From contig NZ_JAHDTI010000007.1 in the NCBI RefSeq assembly GCF_018531495.1, positions 310,001-374,000 of the forward strand: a DNA stretch of 64,000 nt. Direction: 5' to 3'. How positions within the stretch are numbered: the first letter of the stretch is position 1; each line of letters starts with the position of its first letter. The notes beneath the pieces were generated by a model that saw only the letters and a program-made list of their open reading frames with translations, was not told the DNA's origin and did not search any database. Shown one piece after another: positions 61,201 to 64,000 of the stretch. The stretch is from Nonomuraea sediminis (lineage in GTDB: Bacteria > Actinomycetota > Actinomycetes > Streptosporangiales > Streptosporangiaceae). A program made the translations under genes and the position numbers.

Positions 61201-64000
61201 GACTCGGTCGTGAACCTCTCCACCCTGGCCAACCAGTTCCTGCCGCCGTCATGGCACATCGAGCACGACTACGGGATCACCGGACTCGGCCTCACCGTGG
61301 CCGTCGACAAGGGTTCGTGGGTGTTCACCGGGCAGACGGCCGAGCCCTGGGAAGTGCCGTTCATCTCCGGGCTCAAGGTGTCCGCCTCGCTCACCCTCGG
61401 CTACAACGGCGGGACCGCCGCGTCGCTGGCCGCCCTCCCCGGCATGTCGGGCTCGACGGTGCCGCTTGACCAGGCCGCCGGCGGCTGCGAGGGCACCGGG
61501 TGGTTCACCCGGCTGGAGACCGAGTGGACGTGGCAGGACATCGACGTGAAGGTCTTCTTCGACTACTGCCCGTCGAAGCAGAGCTACGGCATCGTGTGGG
61601 GTGGGCTCCAGGGCACCGTCGAAGGCCCCGGCGAGCAGGGCGACTGGGTCGCCACGCTGACGTTCACCAAGAACACGAGCGTCGGCAGCATGATCGAGAC
61701 CATGGTGTCGTGGGCGACCGGTTCCAAGTTCGCGCTCGAAGCGCCGTGGAGCGTCCTGAACTCGATCCCGCTGAGCGGTCTGTCACTCACCTACACCTTC
61801 AACAAGACCTATCCGAGCCGGGACAAGGTCGCCTTCAACGTCGACGTCGGGCCCATCGAACTCGGCTTCGCCCGCATCGACAAGATCAGCGTCGTCTACA
61901 ACTCACAGGCCGCCCAGAAGGTCGCCGTAACCCTCATCGGCTCGTTCCCGTGGAACGTCGGCGAGGGCGCGAACGGCGACACCGGCACGCTCGGGCCGTG
62001 GGACGCCAGCCAACCCGGCACCGCCCCCGCCGCGCCGGGCTCCGGCAACAAGTACCTCGACCTGCGACTGCTGGCCCTCGGCCAGCACGTGACCATACAG
62101 GGACTCACCTCGGCGACCACGGTGCAGAAGGCCATCGAGCTGATGGCCAAGCTCAAGGACCCCGAACCCGGCAAGATCCCCGACGTCACGTTCGACCCGG
62201 CCGTGGGCTGGATCATCGGGGCCGACCTCGGAATCCTGCGGTTCGGCGAGAGCACCACATCCCCGACGGCCGACGCCGTCGGCTACCTGGTGACGAGTCA
62301 ACTGGTCTTCAACGACCCCTACCTGTACGCGCTGCGCGTCGCCCTGGCGGGTGACGCGGCCAAGGTGCTCAAGGGCCTCGACTTCCAGGTCATGTACCGC
62401 CAGGTGAGCGACACCGTGGGTGTCTACCAGGCCGAAATCACGCTGCCCGACGCCATGCGGCACCTGAGCATCGGGGCCTACTCGATCACGCTGCCGGTAT
62501 TCGGTCTCGCCGTGTACACCAACGGCGACTTCCAGGTCGACGTCGGGTTCCCGTGGAACACGGACTTCTCCCGATCCTTCACCATCGAGGGGATCATCGC
62601 CCCCGGCATCCCCGTGCTCGGCTCGGCCGGCTTCTACTTCGGCAAGCTGTCGAGCGCCACCACCGACAAGGTGCCGAAGGCGCTCAACGGCACTTTCAAC
62701 CCCGTGTTCGTGTTCGGGTTCGGGATGCGGATCGGGTTCGGCAAGTCGATCGAGTACGGCGTGCTGCAGGCCGGCTTCAGCGTCACGGCGGTCGGCATCA
62801 CCGAAGGCGTGCTCGGCAAGTTCAACCCCTACCTGCCCGCCAAGGGCACGCAGGACCCCGCGCAGATCCAGGACCTCTACTACTTCTGGTTGCGGGGCAC
62901 GTTCGGCATCGTCGGCCGGCTCTACGGCAGGGTCGACTTCGCCGTCGTGAAGGCCGACGTGAACGTGACGCTGAAGCTGCTGCTCCAGCTCAGCTACGAG
63001 TCATACGTGTCCATGGCGATCTCGGTGATCGTGGCGGTCGACGTGTCGGTGTCGATCGCGATCGACCTCGGGCTGTTCTCCATCAAGATCTCCTTCAGCT
63101 TCTCCATGCGGCTGAAGGAGACGTTCACCATCGACAACGCGGGCACCCCGCCGTGGATCACGGCGCCCGCCTCCGGGCATCGGCTCGCGGGGCCCGCCGA
63201 CCGCCGCCTCGGACACCGGCGCGCGCCCCGGCCCGAACTGATCGCTGCCGCGACCGACCCGGACCGCTGGCGGCGCCTGCAGCCGTCACCGTCCGGTACA
63301 GCCGGCCTGACCGGCTGGCTGGCGCCGGGCATCACCGTCGCCCACGACGAACGCGACACGACGCAGGCCCCTGCCAAGCAGCTGCCATGCCAGGTGTTCC
63401 TGCTGCTCATCGACACGGTGCCCGAGACTGAGGGCACGGTGTCCGAGATGGTGGCGGCGACCGCCGCCGCCACCTCGGACACGCCTTTCGAGCTGCTGGC
63501 CAAGATGGTGCTGCGCTGGGTCGTCGCCGCAGGCCAGACCGACGACCTGACGCCCGAGCAGGTCGACCGGCTCGTGGTCACGCAGGCCGATCTGGCGCAC
63601 CTCCTTGAACAGGTACTCGTCAGCACCGACGGCGCACCGCTGCCCATCACACCCGACGACGTCGACTCCTTCCTCAGCCGTCAGTTCACCTTCACCGCCG
63701 CTGTTCCCGACGGCGGTGTCGCCGGGAAGGCGAGCGCCACCGCGTTCCCGATGCCGCCCGCCCTCCGGCTGACGGCACCCGCCTACGGCTCGTCCTATCC
63801 GGGCTACGACTACGTGCTGGCCGCCTACAACGAGGTCGACGACGCCACGCTGACCGACCTGCGCGCGTACTTCGACCAGCTCGCCGTACAGGTCGGCGAT
63901 GAGAAGGCCGCCACCTCGCGGCTGACGCCGGGCGGCACGCTGTCGATGGCCGAGTGGGTTCAGTCGGACTACTTCCTGCTGCTGGCCCGCCAGATGGTGC
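58294..64000 (+). CDS. Giant beta-rich repeat protein of unknown function (partial, runs off window)
   Basis: An open frame of more than 1900 codons continuing past the window. No signal peptide. Residues 1-600 are unique (FRTYLNDGTKNPIIRMWVDS, VGARYFLRLQPYLWAAPDQI). From about 600 to 1610 there are recurring modules of roughly 150-220 residues with a shared skeleton: a GL-x-x-x-L-x-Y/V strand (GLQNVNLVYDTKAG, ITGLGLTVAVDKGSW, LSGLSLTYTF), a W-x-F/V-x-G strand, and a domain ending in a helix before a Pro. Residues 1571-1609 are an alternating hydrophobic block (VSMAISVIVAVDVSVSIAID ... KISFSFSMRLKE). A Pro/Arg/Ala linker then leads to a helical region. The modules remind me of DUF6603-type giant proteins, unverified. 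Confidence 0.75.
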   Translation, partial: MNFTALYDSLYRYFNPHWDFRQAQSLAAFRTYLNDGTKNPIIRMWVDSAPGSGHQASTTGILRQLAAPVDPGKGFGYAGTIEVYYHPGDHRDPTLPKLQRLLPEVHGGTAGTVDGAQVQLIEWRQGVTPALVNLGFTGGADDIDQGGHISSPNFAARVGARYFLRLQPYLWAAPDQIQFSDATRPFITLTKQRVLGYDSFRQRAYYIRTPVPEPDWNLYAGGAYAVQASIVRALTPDDARWGVCPVYSIRSSGNMELSKPAYERMFEVLTAVLASQRTPGGGSAPNARSIVVLSCDVFGTAPDRTGLVRLIRGGLSETEQMYKGLLDLNRGGKWGDRPLTDREKAEYRNFLKAQAFRAAWLQSIGARDRIGLLWGDSLDDVQQALPWLTGTTDRVLFVHLGKIPEPLFIWSMQASKWPPVFEGQSTATVALNIGNPYFHVARPTSHGVQYPTTIIGYEAWETVDVNEPGVPVVVLPRLPRKIQDAANQLTVPVSKWTPVAAENPAAKAGAFARAYNAEPANGPLHEYFASVRQFYRIANNDKLRVGAGFMQYILHAAQQAELRDLAAPLVLETLLTALRDNTVDGTLRVAPGALSRGGIHDLYTGFLGTDPGLVLTGSTITPEYTDGTLTAILTTGATSFLGVPLTAKIRFTAPEGVVIANGRYTHDQRWALDEIPWIGFSSPFVELCVIDSGAAPAGSVGGTLEGVDVELAFQLPVVEGKWQLAGSFAPPYPGIARFYQLAGGVDLVRTLPAPFDGLAGFGLQNVNLVYDTKAGQVEVIGFRFSTSAGFKLVGDVQVDNVSVDVAVQGPADLKERQVDWTVRGTFTLGTGDDAGTIMLSATGSELVLTGSLVSGVLRISDIINAFAPGVALRPPSEPAVTEFQSSFTPATGDYSVACALNIDWPVVVAGRQIFSIDGIQFAASRFSQMVTGSLNGYVTVGSGSSAVPLELTATYATGAGWTFSVVQAPDSVVNLSTLANQFLPPSWHIEHDYGITGLGLTVAVDKGSWVFTGQTAEPWEVPFISGLKVSASLTLGYNGGTAASLAALPGMSGSTVPLDQAAGGCEGTGWFTRLETEWTWQDIDVKVFFDYCPSKQSYGIVWGGLQGTVEGPGEQGDWVATLTFTKNTSVGSMIETMVSWATGSKFALEAPWSVLNSIPLSGLSLTYTFNKTYPSRDKVAFNVDVGPIELGFARIDKISVVYNSQAAQKVAVTLIGSFPWNVGEGANGDTGTLGPWDASQPGTAPAAPGSGNKYLDLRLLALGQHVTIQGLTSATTVQKAIELMAKLKDPEPGKIPDVTFDPAVGWIIGADLGILRFGESTTSPTADAVGYLVTSQLVFNDPYLYALRVALAGDAAKVLKGLDFQVMYRQVSDTVGVYQAEITLPDAMRHLSIGAYSITLPVFGLAVYTNGDFQVDVGFPWNTDFSRSFTIEGIIAPGIPVLGSAGFYFGKLSSATTDKVPKALNGTFNPVFVFGFGMRIGFGKSIEYGVLQAGFSVTAVGITEGVLGKFNPYLPAKGTQDPAQIQDLYYFWLRGTFGIVGRLYGRVDFAVVKADVNVTLKLLLQLSYESYVSMAISVIVAVDVSVSIAIDLGLFSIKISFSFSMRLKETFTIDNAGTPPWITAPASGHRLAGPADRRLGHRRAPRPELIAAATDPDRWRRLQPSPSGTAGLTGWLAPGITVAHDERDTTQAPAKQLPCQVFLLLIDTVPETEGTVSEMVAATAAATSDTPFELLAKMVLRWVVAAGQTDDLTPEQVDRLVVTQADLAHLLEQVLVSTDGAPLPITPDDVDSFLSRQFTFTAAVPDGGVAGKASATAFPMPPALRLTAPAYGSSYPGYDYVLAAYNEVDDATLTDLRAYFDQLAVQVGDEKAATSRLTPGGTLSMAEWVQSDYFLLLARQMV

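Overview
The window is high-GC DNA with dense, short-spaced operons, many GTG starts and GTGA/ATGA stop-start overlaps. The families present (F420-type LLM oxidoreductase, DUF5994, PASTA-less Ser/Thr kinase, GtrA-fused glycosyltransferase, CopD-CtaG fusion, FCD-type GntR) point to a filamentous actinomycete. A Streptosporangiaceae relative such as Nonomuraea is my guess, not something the sequence proves. I see no tRNA, rRNA, CRISPR array or intact mobile element.

Layout. 1-3.5 kb: two CNNM/CBS transporter-like genes (the first cut by the window edge) facing an LCP cell-wall ligase gene. 3.6-5.5 kb: a TatA-like protein and a lipoprotein glycoside hydrolase. 5.7-8.8 kb: a PadR / ABC ATPase / FtsX permease operon with an operator-like repeat. 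8.9-17.5 kb: mixed small genes (SIS isomerase, YceI, Ser/Thr kinase, SRPBCC, VOC, P-loop kinase, cold-shock protein with clear terminator, DUF5994-GNAT fusion, STAS protein, leaderless ArsR + VOC pair, VWA protein).

17.7-28.8 kb is a metal-handling island. On the + strand lie two paralogous membrane proteins, a chimeric ABC-ATPase/metal-binding-protein ORF, and a copper P-type ATPase gene broken by an internal deletion. On the - strand is a probable seven-gene operon (small CCSFF-motif protein, DUF305 lipoprotein, CopD-CtaG protein, a third membrane paralogue, and a FecB/FecCD/FepC importer) behind a MerR-type promoter. Several genes here look internally deleted or frameshifted, which is either real decay or an assembly problem.

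28.8-40.9 kb is a ten-gene catabolic operon on the - strand, divergent from a GntR regulator: amidohydrolase, Opp/Dpp-type ABC importer, two paralogous xylose-isomerase-like TIM barrels flanking a covalent-flavin oxidase, and an M24 protein that has lost most metal ligands. It reads as a complete import-and-degrade pathway for an unidentified nitrogen-containing compound.

41.3-52.4 kb: TetR/SDR pair with a perfect palindrome, a two-gene glycosyltransferase operon, a LuxR-type two-component system, MarR/SDR and LysR/LLM divergent pairs, and a chorismate mutase. 52.4-54 kb holds a broken lectin gene, a RibD-like reductase and non-coding sequence. 54.05 kb to the window end is a three-gene unit of unrecognised, beta-rich proteins of 234, 1160 and more than 1900 residues (the last running off the edge). 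This cassette and the 28.8-40 kb operon are the best candidates for undescribed systems.
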